A DNA stretch of 64,000 nt from Jiangella endophytica (GTDB lineage Bacteria > Actinomycetota > Actinomycetes > Jiangellales > Jiangellaceae). Numbering within the stretch: position 1 is the stretch's first letter; each line of letters starts with the position of its first letter. Where the stretch lies: positions 62,001-126,000 of the forward strand of contig NZ_QVAI01000002.1 in assembly GCF_003427025.1 (NCBI RefSeq), written 5' to 3'. Positions 43,899-52,557 of this stretch are shown piece by piece. The translations under genes and the position numbers were made by a program. A model generated the notes under the pieces. It saw only the letters and a program-made list of their open reading frames with translations, was not told where the DNA came from and did no database searches.

Positions 43899-45040
43899 GG
43901 TGCGAACCTCCCGCTGCCGAGGCGATCGTCGGGGTCGAACGCGCGCTTGACCGCGCGCAGCACGGCGACCGCGGGCGGCGGCTCGCCCCACGCCGGCAGC
44001 TCGTCGTGCAGGCCGTCGGCCCAGCGGCACACGGTGGTCGCCGGGAATTCGGTGCGCAACGCGATCACGACGGCGGCGTGCGCGGCCGCGGTCGCGCCGC
44101 GCAGGCGCACGGTGTGCGCGCCGGCGAACGGGCTGCTGGTCAACGCCGCGTCGACGGCGTGCGCCCGCGCCTCACGGTCGACCAGCGCGGCCAACGACGG
44201 GGCGCGGTCCGGCGCCGCGCCGAGACGGACGACGGTGTCGCCGTCGGCGCCGCGGACCAGGTCGGCGACGGCGGACCAGCGCGCGCCCGCGCGATGGTCG
44301 TCACCGGGCAGCCACTCGGCGCCCGCTCCGGCGAGCGCCATCGCGCGGCGGCCCCGGTCCTCCACGCCACCTGCGGTGCCGTCGAACCGGGCCAGCAGTG
44401 TGCCGTCGCACCACTCGACCGCGACCGGCTCCAGCGAGCCGTGCACCAGCCGGCCGCCGAGGTCGAACGCCGCGGCCGCGTCGCACGGCACCGCCAGCGT
44501 CGCCGTCGCCGCCGGACGCGGGTGCAGCCGGAGCACCACCTCGGCCAGCACACCGAGCGTGCCGAGCGACCCGTGGAACACCTTCGCCAGGTCGTACCCG
44601 GCGACGTTCTTGATGACATGCCCACCGGACCGCGCCACCGTGCCGTCGGCCAGCACCACCGTCACCCCGATGACACAGTCGCGCGACGTGCCGAACGCGT
44701 GCCGCACCGGGCCGGCGTCGGCCGTGGCGACCAGCCCGCCGACGGTGCCCGCGCGGGCCGGGTCGAGCGCCACCCACTGGCCGTTCCCGGCCAGCGTCTC
44801 CTGCAACGCCGCGAACGGCATCCCGGCCTGCACGGCCACCGTCATGTCCGTCGGGTTGTAGGCGATCAGGCCGCTCATCGCGGTGGTGTCGAGGACGGCG
44901 TCATACCGCGGCGCGCCGCCCCACGCGGCGGCGCTGCCACCGCCGGCGATGGCCAGCCGCTCGCCCGCCCGGGCACTGTCGACCAGGGCGTCGCGCAACT
45001 CCGCCAATGCGGCCGGCCGGTAGGTCGTCACGGTGCTCAT
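43889..45040 (-). CDS. glcE: Glycolate oxidase FAD-binding subunit
   Basis: A 383-residue FAD-binding protein of the PCMH fold. Flavin-binding segments: ERLAIAGGGSAAAWG near residue 32, LDTTAMSGLIAYNPTDMTVAVQAGMPF and the long glycine-rich loop GGLVATADAGPVRHAFGTSRDCVIGVTV. The N-terminus MSTVTTYRPAALAELRDAL is usual for GlcE. Its ATG overlaps the glcD stop as ATGA, and it overlaps glcF downstream: a coupled DEF operon. Confidence 0.92.
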   Translation of the reverse strand: MSTVTTYRPAALAELRDALVDSARAGERLAIAGGGSAAAWGGAPRYDAVLDTTAMSGLIAYNPTDMTVAVQAGMPFAALQETLAGNGQWVALDPARAGTVGGLVATADAGPVRHAFGTSRDCVIGVTVVLADGTVARSGGHVIKNVAGYDLAKVFHGSLGTLGVLAEVVLRLHPRPAATATLAVPCDAAAAFDLGGRLVHGSLEPVAVEWCDGTLLARFDGTAGGVEDRGRRAMALAGAGAEWLPGDDHRAGARWSAVADLVRGADGDTVVRLGAAPDRAPSLAALVDREARAHAVDAALTSSPFAGAHTVRLRGATAAAHAAVVIALRTEFPATTVCRWADGLHDELPAWGEPPPAVAVLRAVKRAFDPDDRLGSGRFAPWF

Positions 45041-46479
45041 AGCCGCTCGATCACCCCGGCCTCCTCCAGCGGGTGCGGCCTGTACGGCCCGGGCCGCTCA
45101 CCGCACAGCCGCGGCGTCGGGAAGACCTTGCCCGGATTGCACAGGCCGTCCGGGTCGAACGCCGTGCGCAGCCGGAGCATCGTCGCGAGGTCGTCCTCGC
45201 CGAACATCCGGGGCATCGAGCAGGCCTTGTCGGCGCCGATGCCGTGCTCGCCGGAGAGCGACCCGCCGAGCTCGACGCACAGCTCCGCGATCTGGGTCGA
45301 CAACCGCTCGGCGCGGTCGTGCTGGCCCTCGGCCTCGCTGTAGAGCACCAGCGGGTGCAGGTTGCCGTCACCGGCGTGGAAGACGTTCGCGACCCGGACG
45401 CCGGCGTCGTCGGCCATCGCGGCGATGCGGCCGAGCACCTCGGCCAGCCGGCCGCGCGGCACGACGCCGTCCTGCACGAAGTAGTTGGGGCTGATCCGCC
45501 CGACCGCCGCGAACGCGGCCTTGCGGCCCTTCCAGATCAGCGCTCGGTGGTCGGCGTCCCTGGCCAGCATGATCTTCGTGCTGCCGTGCTGGCGGCAGAT
45601 CTCCTGCACCTCGTCGAACTGCTCGGCGACGTCGTCGGGCGGGCCGTCCAGCTCGACCACCAGCGCCGCGACGGTGTCGGGGGTGTAGACGCTCTCGGTG
45701 GACGCGGCGACCGCCTGGATGGCGAGGTTGTCGAGCATCTCGACCGCCGCCGGCACGATGCCCGCCGCGATGATGCCGGTGACCGCGTCGCCCGCGCCGG
45801 CCACCGTCGCGAAGTCGGCCACCATTGTGCGGACCGCGGCCGGCTTGGCCAGCAGCCGCACGGTGACCTTCGTGACGATGCCCAGCGTGCCCTCGGAGCC
45901 GATGAACGCACCGAGCAGGTCGTAGCCGGGCACCTGCGCGGAGTCGCCGCCCAGCGTGGTGACGGTGCCGTCGGCGAGCACCACCTCGGCGGCCAGCACG
46001 TGGTTGACGGTGAAGCCGTACTTCAGGCAGTGGGCGCCGCCGGAGTTCTCCGCGACGTTGCCGCCGATGGTGCAGACCTGCTGGCTGGACGGGTCCGGGG
46101 CGTAGTAGAGCCCGTAGGGCGCTGCCGCCTTGCTGATGTCGAGGTTGGTGACGCCCGGCTCGACGACGGCGCGCAGGTTGACCGGATCGACCTCGACGAC
46201 ACGGCGCAGCCGCTGCAGCGAGATGACGATGCCGTCGGCCACCGGGAGCGCACCGCCGGACAACCCCGTCCCGGCGCCACGGGCGACGAACGGGACCCCG
46301 TGCCCGGCGCACACGCGGACGGCCGCGGCCACCTGCTCGGCGGAACGTGGCAGCACCACCATGGCGGGCTGAACGCGGTAGCCGGTGAGGCCGTCGCACT
46401 CGTACGTCCGCAACCGCGCCGGGTCGGTGATGACGTTCTCGCGGCCCAGCGCCTCGGCCAGCTCCGCAGACCAGCTCAT
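45037..46479 (-). CDS. glcD: Glycolate oxidase FAD-linked catalytic subunit
   Basis: A 480-residue FAD-linked oxidase of the GlcD/lactate-dehydrogenase (GlcD-like) family. FAD-binding: VPFVARGAGTGLSGGALPVADG and TIGGNVAENSGGAHCLKYGFTVNHVLAAEVV. Substrate domain: VFHAGDGNLHPLVLY and SGEHGIGADKA, with the histidines expected at the active site. It oxidises glycolate (or possibly D-lactate) to the 2-oxoacid. The ATG at 46479 lies one base after the operator; GTG 46503 would add eight residues. First gene of the DEF operon, divergent from GntR. Confidence 0.93.
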   Translation of the reverse strand: MSWSAELAEALGRENVITDPARLRTYECDGLTGYRVQPAMVVLPRSAEQVAAAVRVCAGHGVPFVARGAGTGLSGGALPVADGIVISLQRLRRVVEVDPVNLRAVVEPGVTNLDISKAAAPYGLYYAPDPSSQQVCTIGGNVAENSGGAHCLKYGFTVNHVLAAEVVLADGTVTTLGGDSAQVPGYDLLGAFIGSEGTLGIVTKVTVRLLAKPAAVRTMVADFATVAGAGDAVTGIIAAGIVPAAVEMLDNLAIQAVAASTESVYTPDTVAALVVELDGPPDDVAEQFDEVQEICRQHGSTKIMLARDADHRALIWKGRKAAFAAVGRISPNYFVQDGVVPRGRLAEVLGRIAAMADDAGVRVANVFHAGDGNLHPLVLYSEAEGQHDRAERLSTQIAELCVELGGSLSGEHGIGADKACSMPRMFGEDDLATMLRLRTAFDPDGLCNPGKVFPTPRLCGERPGPYRPHPLEEAGVIERL

Positions 46480-46480
46480 A

Positions 46481-46495
46481 TTCCACGATCCGGAA
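46481..46495 (-). promoter_or_regulatory. IclR/AllR-type operator, glcDEF
   Basis: On the minus strand TTCCGGATCGTGGAA, identical to the aceB operator at 13 of 15 positions. It lies one base before the glcD ATG. A TATGGT -10-like box at 46507-46512 would place it just downstream of transcription start, a usual place for a repressor. Confidence 0.6.
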
Positions 46496-46679
46496 CAGAA
46501 CACGTCACCATACGGATACCTTAGGACCGCAGGGTGGGGCGGTCAACCGCCTCCGGCGGGGCGCGGTTCCGCCCTCACCGAGGTTCGCGGCACAACCTAT
46601 AGGATCAATGACAGGTTTCCTTCGTGTTGCCTTGCGGTAAAGCCGCTGCAACCACAGCTGATCTGCGTTGTTGTCGGCC

Positions 46680-46698
46680 CTCGACACTCTGAGTCGAG
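46680..46698. promoter_or_regulatory. Inverted repeat upstream of the GntR gene
   Basis: CTCGAC-n7-GTCGAG, perfect 6-base arms, followed by TAGGAT (46711-46716), a -10-like box. A candidate autoregulatory site for the GntR protein encoded at 46746. Short arms make chance occurrence possible in GC-rich DNA. Confidence 0.4.
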
Positions 46699-46745
46699 CG
46701 GACGATCAGATAGGATCTCGCTGTTCGCGCGGAGGGAGTTGCATC

Positions 46746-47432
46746 GTGTCCACGGGCGCCGTGATCACCGGCATCGCCGGCCTCGCACCGCTGAATCGCA
46801 TGCAACGCGCCGGACGCACCGCGCCGCACGTACGCGACCTGTTGGAAGAGGCCATCCTTCAGGGGGTGCTGCTACCCGGCGCGCACCTCAACGCCGACGG
46901 CCTGGCCAAGCAGCTCGGCATCAGCCACATCCCGGTCCGCGAAGCGCTGCGCGCCCTCGGCGTCGACGGCTGGATCGAGTTCCGGCCGCACCAGGGCGCG
47001 TTCGTCCGCGGCCGCAGCGAGCAGGAGCTGGCCGACCTCTTCGAGAGCCGCACCTTCCTCGAGGCGCATGCGGCGGCGCTGGCGGCCGAGCGGCGCACCG
47101 GCGAGCAGCTGGCCATCCTCGACGACGTCCTCGCCCGGCAGCGGCACTCCACCGACCCGATCGAGCTGGCCCGCATCAATGCGGAGTTCCACAGCGCCAT
47201 GGCCGACTGCTCGCAGAACAACCTCATGGCCGGGTTCGTGCGCACGCTGAGCATGCGGGCGCGGTTCTACTTCTCCACGGTCCCGCCGCAGCGGCAGGAC
47301 ACCTCACGGCGGCAGCACGAGGCGTTGGTCGACGCGATCCGGCGGCGCGACAGCGCGGCGGCCGGCCAGCTGGCCCGCGAACACGTCGCCGCCACCCGGC
47401 GCGACGTGCGCGCGGAGCTGCTCGCCCCCTGA
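46746..47432 (+). CDS. GntR-family regulator, FCD (FadR) subgroup
   Basis: A 228-residue regulator with an N-terminal winged helix (LEEAILQGVLLPGAHLNADGLAKQLGISHIPVREALRAL) and an all-helical FCD ligand domain with the metal-ligand pattern FHSAMADCSQNN and a C-terminal QHEALVDAI plus REHVAATR. FCD proteins sense organic acids; GlcC of E. coli, which controls glc genes with glycolate, is of this group. It is divergent from glcDEF, so glycolate control is a fair guess. The GTG at 46746 follows GGAGGGAG by 7 bases. Confidence 0.9.
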   Translation: MSTGAVITGIAGLAPLNRMQRAGRTAPHVRDLLEEAILQGVLLPGAHLNADGLAKQLGISHIPVREALRALGVDGWIEFRPHQGAFVRGRSEQELADLFESRTFLEAHAAALAAERRTGEQLAILDDVLARQRHSTDPIELARINAEFHSAMADCSQNNLMAGFVRTLSMRARFYFSTVPPQRQDTSRRQHEALVDAIRRRDSAAAGQLAREHVAATRRDVRAELLAP

Positions 47433-47534
47433 CCCCGGCGGAGTTGATCACGTTCAGCACGGCCGCTCCCGCTTCACCATGCATGCATGCCTGGGGAAGC
47501 GAGCAGAAACCCACTTAACGTGGTCATTCACGGC

Positions 47535-47575
47535 GACGCGCCGCCGCGGCCCGGTGCGGGCGGCGACGGCGCGTC
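47535..47575. terminator. Bidirectional hairpin between convergent genes
   Basis: Perfect arms GACGCGCCG (47535-47543) and CGGCGCGTC (47567-47575) with further inner pairing (CCGCC/GGCGG). It lies between the convergent ends of the GntR gene (47432) and the helicase gene (47605). No T-run on either side, so termination may need Rho or rest on stem strength alone. Confidence 0.5.
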
Positions 47576-47604
47576 GTGGTGCCGTGCGGTGGTGTGACGG
47601 TGTG

Positions 47605-49158
47605 TCAGTCGCGGCGGCGGTACCCACCCGACGGGCGGCCGCGGCCGGCGCCGCCACCCTTGTACGGGCGACCCGAGCGGTTCGGACGGCCACCACCACC
47701 GGAGCGGGGCCGCTCGCGCTCCGGCGCCATGGCCGGGGCGTCGGCGAGCGCCGTCGGCGTGATCGGGCCCTCGACAGCGCGGGCGTCGACGTTCTTGGCG
47801 GTGACGCCCGCGCGACGGAACAGCTCACCGAGGCCGCGCACCTGCCGCGGCGTGGCGACGGTGACGACGGCCCCCGTGGCGCCCGCGCGGGCCGTGCGGC
47901 CGGAGCGGTGCAGGTACGACTTCGGCTCGCCGGCCGGGTCGAAGTGCACGACCATGCCGACGCCGTCGACGTGGATGCCGCGGGCGGCGACGTCGGTGGC
48001 GACGACCACCTTCGCCCGGCCCGACCGGAAGCGGTCGAGGTTGCGCTCGCGGACCCGCTGCGACAGGTCGCCGTGCAGGTCGACCGCGGCGACGCCGGCG
48101 TCCTCGAGGTCCTCGGCCAGCCGGGTGGCGCCGTCCTTGGTGCGGGTGAAGACGATGCTGCGCGGGTTGGCCCGCATCAGCTCCGTCATGACCTCGAGCT
48201 TGTTGTACGGGCCGACCACGAGCACGTGGTGGTCCATCGTCGTGACCGAGCCGGCGTCGGGGTCGATCTCGTGCTTGGCCGGGGCGTTGAGGTGCCGGCG
48301 GACCAGCTTGTCGACGTCGCCGTCGAGGGTGGCCGACAGCAGCAGCCGCTGCCCGCCCTCGGGCGTGGCCGCGAGCAGCTCGTCGACGACCGGGAAGAAG
48401 CCGAGGTCGCACAGGTGGTCGGCCTCGTCGAGGACGACGACCTCGACGTCGTCGAGCTTGCAGACGCCCTTCTCGATCAGGTCGCTGAGCCGGCCCGGGG
48501 TGGCGACGACGATGTCGGCGCCGCGGTCGAGCCGGCGGATCTGCCGGTCGTACGGCGCGCCGCCGTAGACGGTGACCATGCGCAGCCGCAGCGCCTCGGC
48601 CAGCGGCTCGAGCGCGGTGGTGACCTGACCGGCCAGCTCGCGGGTCGGCACGACGATGAGCGCCCGCGGGCGGTTCGGCTCGCTGCGCGCGCCGTCGAGA
48701 CGGGTGAGGACGGGCAGGCCGAACGCCAGCGTCTTGCCGGAGCCGGTGCGGGCGCGGCCGAGCACATCGCGGCCGGCGACGGCGTCGGGGATGACGGCTG
48801 CCTGGACGGGGGTCGGCTCGACGATGCCGTCGACGCCGAGGATCTTCACGACACGGTCCGGCACGCCCATGCCGGAGAACGCCGAGCCGGCCGGGTCGAA
48901 CGCCTCGATGGCGGCCCGGCGGGCGGGGTCGAAGGAACGGCGGTCGTTCGGACGGCCACCCTGGCGGCGGTCGCCGCGGAACGGCCGGCGGCCTTCGCCG
49001 TCGCGGCGGAATCCGCCTTCGCGACGGTAGCCACCCTCACGCCGGTGGCCGCCGTCCTCGCGACGCGGACCGCCGCGGCGGTCGGACTGCTGGCGGTAGC
49101 CGGAGGAGGAACGGGAGTCGGTGCCAGCCGAAGTGCTGGCAGAGTCGTACGAGGTCAC
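47605..49158 (-). CDS. DEAD-box ATP-dependent RNA helicase
   Basis: A 517-residue DEAD-box helicase. In order: an Arg/Gly-rich N-terminal tail (about 1-80), the Q-motif region and GRARTGSGKTLAFGLP (motif I), PTRELAGQ (Ia), VATPGRLSD (Ib), VVLDEADHLCDLGF (II, DEAD), LLSATLDGD (III), DLHGDLSQRVRERNLDRF and ATDVAARGIH (V) and HRSGRTARAG (VI), then a Gly/Arg-rich tail. It unwinds RNA, probably in ribosome assembly or mRNA decay. The GTG at 49158 follows GGAGCACT; a longer frame to 49221 has no RBS. A hairpin lies in the leader upstream. Confidence 0.95.
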   Translation of the reverse strand: MTSYDSASTSAGTDSRSSSGYRQQSDRRGGPRREDGGHRREGGYRREGGFRRDGEGRRPFRGDRRQGGRPNDRRSFDPARRAAIEAFDPAGSAFSGMGVPDRVVKILGVDGIVEPTPVQAAVIPDAVAGRDVLGRARTGSGKTLAFGLPVLTRLDGARSEPNRPRALIVVPTRELAGQVTTALEPLAEALRLRMVTVYGGAPYDRQIRRLDRGADIVVATPGRLSDLIEKGVCKLDDVEVVVLDEADHLCDLGFFPVVDELLAATPEGGQRLLLSATLDGDVDKLVRRHLNAPAKHEIDPDAGSVTTMDHHVLVVGPYNKLEVMTELMRANPRSIVFTRTKDGATRLAEDLEDAGVAAVDLHGDLSQRVRERNLDRFRSGRAKVVVATDVAARGIHVDGVGMVVHFDPAGEPKSYLHRSGRTARAGATGAVVTVATPRQVRGLGELFRRAGVTAKNVDARAVEGPITPTALADAPAMAPERERPRSGGGGRPNRSGRPYKGGGAGRGRPSGGYRRRD

Positions 49159-49294
49159 AGTGCTCCGAATCGGTAGAGCGCGGGCGCGCACCCCAGCGCG
49201 TCCGCAAGCGGGCGGACGCACGGTGAGCCTTCGAGGGCGCGGGGTACCCGACTTTCCCTCGACGTTCCACCGTCACAGAATTCGGGCACAAATC

Positions 49295-49319
49295 AGGCCT
49301 CGCTGAGAACACGAGGCCT
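49295..49319. promoter_or_regulatory. Hairpin in the helicase 5' leader
   Basis: Perfect arms AGGCCTCG and CGAGGCCT with a 9-base loop, about 137 bases upstream of the helicase GTG. On the minus strand GATTTGTG follows. It could be an attenuator-like hairpin in a long leader, or a terminator for a distant transcript. Confidence 0.4.
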
Positions 49320-49428
49320 TGGCTTGGCCCTCAGTCTACCGGTTTCCGTCCCGCGGGACACCTCGGACGACGGAGACGCTCATCACCCCGCCGGAATGCG
49401 AGCGGCGGGCTCGCACGTTGGTCGCCAC

Positions 49429-49848
49429 ATGAGCGACGACTCCCTCCGCAAACTCCTCGCCGCACACCGCCTCGGCGTGCTGGCCACCGTGAAGCGCGAC
49501 GGCCGGCCGCAGGTGTCGGTGGTGACCTACGTCTACGACCTCGGCTCGGACCTGATCCGCGTGTCCGTCCGCGATCCGCTGGCCAAGACCCGCAACCTGC
49601 GCCGCGACCCCCGGACGACGCTCGAGGTGACCTCGCCGGACGGCGGCTCGTGGGTGGCCGCGGAAGGGCTGGCGCAGCTGACCCCGGTGGCCCGCGACCC
49701 GCACGACGACACCGTCGAGGCACTGGTCGAGCACTACCGCGACGCTCGCGGCGAGCACCCGGACTGGGACGACTTCCGCGCCGCTATGGTCCGCGACGAG
49801 CGGGTGCTGCTCCGGGTGCCGGTCGACCACGTCTACGGCCGCGCCTGA
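49429..49848 (+). CDS. PPOX-class F420-dependent flavin/deazaflavin oxidoreductase
   Basis: A 139-residue split-barrel (pyridoxamine-phosphate-oxidase-like) protein. Marks are LGVLATVKRDGRPQVSVVTYVYD, IRVSVRDPLAKTRNLRRDPR and VEALVEHYRDARGEHPDWDDFRAAM, which fit the F420-dependent class in actinomycetes. The substrate is unknown (biliverdin, aflatoxin-like or quinone reductases are family members). The ATG at 49429 starts the first strand. The last 16 bases overlap the convergent PH-domain gene. Confidence 0.88.
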   Translation: MSDDSLRKLLAAHRLGVLATVKRDGRPQVSVVTYVYDLGSDLIRVSVRDPLAKTRNLRRDPRTTLEVTSPDGGSWVAAEGLAQLTPVARDPHDDTVEALVEHYRDARGEHPDWDDFRAAMVRDERVLLRVPVDHVYGRA

Positions 49849-51419
49849 GCCGCCACGGGATCGTCCGCGGCGGCCGCCGTCGCCACCCGGAACGGGGTGA
49901 GCAACCCGGGAGCCGCGGCGTCGGCCAGCTCGACGGCATCGGCCGCCGCGACGTCGAGCGCGGAGTACCCGCCCATGCCGGCCGCCGTCGTCGCCTCGAC
50001 GGTCACCAGTCCCAGCCGCCGCTGCAACAGCGACTGCCGGAACGTGACACCGACGACGGCGCGGCTCTGCAGCGCCGCGGTGGTGCGGGCCCAGGCGCCG
50101 GATCGGACGACGAGGTAGCCGTCGGCGACAGTGTGCCCGAGCGCGCGGTACGCCACGACGGCCAGCCCCAGGCCCACCGGCAGTACCCCCAGCCCGGCGA
50201 ACCAGACGCCGTCGGGCAACCCGTCGATCAGCGTGGTCAGCCAGGCCAGCAGCCCAGTGACCACCGCGGTGGTGGTGAGCGCCCAGCCCGCCCGGCGGCG
50301 CAGGGCACGGCGCGGGTGGGTACGCAGCGGCCGGTCGACGGGACTGGGGGTGGTCTCGAGCACCTCGGCGGCGACCCGGCGGGCGACGGAGACGGGCCCG
50401 CGCGGCAGGATCTGCGCCGACGGCGTCGTGCTCCACATGCTCAGGCCGGTCGAGACGACCGTGGTGTCGGCCATGCCGATCCAGCGCCAGAGCAGCGGCT
50501 CGGCGATCTGGACGCCGCGCAGGCGGTTGTCGTCGCGATTGACCTCCCGGGTCTTGAGCAGGCCCTGGGTGGTGCGCAGAACGGTGCCGCGCTCGCCGGG
50601 CACGCGTTGCAGCACGAACCGCCAGTTCTCGGTGACGAAGGCGACCGCCAGCCCGGCGACGCCGACGACCCCGACCGCGGCCACCGCGATGACGATGGTC
50701 CACGCGGTCCCGATGGCGTCCCAGTCGGCCAGGCCCTGGACGAAGCCCTCCGGGTCGAGGCCGAACATCCGCAGCAGCCAGTAGGTGCCCCACAGCAGAC
50801 CGGCCGCCATGAGGAACGCCCAGATGCTGAACATGTTGTAAAGGACCCAGGACCGCTCCAGCCGGGCCAGCACCTGCCCGTCCGCCTGCTCCCGGCGAGG
50901 CGCGGCCTCCGCCGGTGCCGCCGGTGTGGCGCCGTAGAGGAGGTCCTGCCGCAGCCGCAGCGCGGTCTCGGTGCGGACGGCGTCGAGCACCAGCGCCGCC
51001 TCACCGGCCGCGCTGTGCTGACCGGCGCCGACGGTGACGACGCGCAGGCCGGCCAGCTTGTGCCGCAGCTTCGCCGACGTGTCGACGCTGCGGATGCGGT
51101 CGCGGCGGATGGAGCGGTGCTGGCGCACCAGCAGTCCGGTGCGCCGCTCGACGTACTGGTCGGTGATGCGGTAGCGGGTCTTGACCCAGCGCAGCAGGTC
51201 GGCGATGCCGCCGAGCACCCCGAACGCCGTGGCAGCGAGGATGGGGGCCATGGTGCCCCAGTTGATCTCGGCGCCGAAGAACGCGATGGCGATGCCGGCC
51301 GGGACCATGGACAGCAGCGTCTTGGCGGCGTCGACCCAGACGACGCGGGTGTCGAGCCGCTGCCACGGCTCGTCGGAGGCGGGGTCGGGGGTGTCGGTGA
51401 CGGCCGGCTCGGTGCTCAT
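49833..51419 (-). CDS. PH-domain (bPH2) membrane protein, YdbT-like
   Basis: A 528-residue membrane protein with several pairs of hydrophobic helices and bPH2 domains, the YdbT layout: helices near 30-70 followed by a bPH2 unit (KTRYRITDQYVERRTGLLVRQHRSIRRDRIRSVDT), more helices, a second unit (WRFVLQRVPGERGTVLRTTQGLLKTREVNRDDNRLRGVQIAEP), and a third (GYLVVRSGAWARTTAALQSRAVVGV). Its ATG overlaps the small PH gene stop as ATGA. These pairs act together in Bacillus antimicrobial (amylocyclicin-type) resistance; here the role is unknown. Confidence 0.87.
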   Translation of the reverse strand: MSTEPAVTDTPDPASDEPWQRLDTRVVWVDAAKTLLSMVPAGIAIAFFGAEINWGTMAPILAATAFGVLGGIADLLRWVKTRYRITDQYVERRTGLLVRQHRSIRRDRIRSVDTSAKLRHKLAGLRVVTVGAGQHSAAGEAALVLDAVRTETALRLRQDLLYGATPAAPAEAAPRREQADGQVLARLERSWVLYNMFSIWAFLMAAGLLWGTYWLLRMFGLDPEGFVQGLADWDAIGTAWTIVIAVAAVGVVGVAGLAVAFVTENWRFVLQRVPGERGTVLRTTQGLLKTREVNRDDNRLRGVQIAEPLLWRWIGMADTTVVSTGLSMWSTTPSAQILPRGPVSVARRVAAEVLETTPSPVDRPLRTHPRRALRRRAGWALTTTAVVTGLLAWLTTLIDGLPDGVWFAGLGVLPVGLGLAVVAYRALGHTVADGYLVVRSGAWARTTAALQSRAVVGVTFRQSLLQRRLGLVTVEATTAAGMGGYSALDVAAADAVELADAAAPGLLTPFRVATAAAADDPVAAQARP

Positions 51420-51913
51420 GTCGCGTCGCCGGGAGTGCGCTGGGTGATCTTCGTCAGTTCGTCCGCCACGCGCGCGGCGACCTGCGCGTCGATGCCGGGG
51501 ATCTTGACCGCGCCGCGCGACGAGGCCGTGGTGACGACCAGGGTGGCGAGGCCCATCGCCTGCTCGAGCGGCCCGCGGATGGTGTCGACGGTCTGGATGC
51601 GCGAGAGCGGCACGACCCGCCACTCGCGGACGATCCAGCCGGAGACGGCGTAGACGGCGTCCTCGGTGACCTCCCAGCGGTGGACGGCGTAGCGCCACAG
51701 CGGCATGACGACGGTGACGACGGCGCCCCAGACCACCACGACGACGAGGATCGGGCCGAGCCAGGAGCGCGCGCCGTCGAAGATCAGGTAGGCCGCCGTC
51801 AGCAGGCCGGCCAGCACGGCGAAGCCGATGAGCGACTGCAGCGCCCACAGGCCGATGGCGCGCCGCTCGACCCGGTGCTCCGGCGGGCGCAGGGCGATCG
51901 GCTGCTCAGCCAC
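51416..51913 (-). CDS. Small PH-domain (bPH2) membrane protein, YdbS-like
   Basis: A 165-residue protein with two membrane helices (about 22-42 and 52-70) followed by one bPH2 domain (RWEVTEDAVYAVSGWIVREWRVVPLSRIQTVDTIRGPLEQAMGLA). The YdbS layout. Its GTG (51913) overlaps the TetR stop by 8 bases and its stop overlaps the YdbT-like start, so TetR-YdbS-YdbT form one coupled operon. Confidence 0.87.
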   Translation of the reverse strand: MAEQPIALRPPEHRVERRAIGLWALQSLIGFAVLAGLLTAAYLIFDGARSWLGPILVVVVVWGAVVTVVMPLWRYAVHRWEVTEDAVYAVSGWIVREWRVVPLSRIQTVDTIRGPLEQAMGLATLVVTTASSRGAVKIPGIDAQVAARVADELTKITQRTPGDAT

Positions 51914-52550
51914 GGGTGATCCGGCTCAGGCGCGACCGGCGGACGGCGAGGTCGTACGTCATGGACAGCTCCTTCGCGTAGGCGGCGACGTCGGTGCCGG
52001 GACGGGCGAACAGCTCGGCCGGGATGGCCTCGATGCTGCCGAGCAGGGTGACCGCCATGAGCCGCGGCGAGAAGTCGCGGAACTCGCCGTGCTCCTGGCC
52101 CTCGCGCAGCATCTGCTCGATCTGGCCGACGGACTGCTCGCGCTGCGACCGCACCAGTTCGCCGTTCTCCTGCCCGCCGACGCCGGCCAGCACCTGGCCG
52201 AGCGCGAGCACGTGCGCGCGGTGGGAGTCGCAGAACAGCACGAAGCCCTCGATGAGCCGCTGCAGGGCCTCGCGGTAGCTGGCGGCCTCGCCGATGTGCT
52301 CGGTCAGCCAGCCGTCCATCAGCGCGTTGATATCAGCGACGACCTGCTGGAACAGCTCGGACTTGTTGTCGAAGTGGTACGAGATGAGGCCGGCGCTGAT
52401 GCCGGCGTGCTCGGCGATGCGGGCGAACGACGACTTCGCATACCCCAGTTCGGACAGCGTCTCGATGGCGGCCTGCACGATCTGGTCGCGGCGTGCGGCC
52501 TCGATGAAGGAACGGCCCTTCTGGTTGGCCGCCCCATTTCTTGGTCGCAT
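51906..52550 (-). CDS. TetR-family transcriptional regulator
   Basis: A 214-residue TetR protein. The helix-turn-helix is IVQAAIETLSELGYAKSSFARIAEHAGISAGLISYHFDNKSELF (24-67). The all-helical C-terminal domain should bind a small ligand. First gene of the operon with the two PH-domain genes. A -10 box TAGAAT ends 7 bases before the ATG, so the mRNA is probably leaderless; a perfect palindrome covers the promoter (52570-52588), so it probably represses itself and the PH genes. Confidence 0.9.
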   Translation of the reverse strand: MRPRNGAANQKGRSFIEAARRDQIVQAAIETLSELGYAKSSFARIAEHAGISAGLISYHFDNKSELFQQVVADINALMDGWLTEHIGEAASYREALQRLIEGFVLFCDSHRAHVLALGQVLAGVGGQENGELVRSQREQSVGQIEQMLREGQEHGEFRDFSPRLMAVTLLGSIEAIPAELFARPGTDVAAYAKELSMTYDLAVRRSRLSRITRG

Positions 52551-52557
52551 GACCAAA

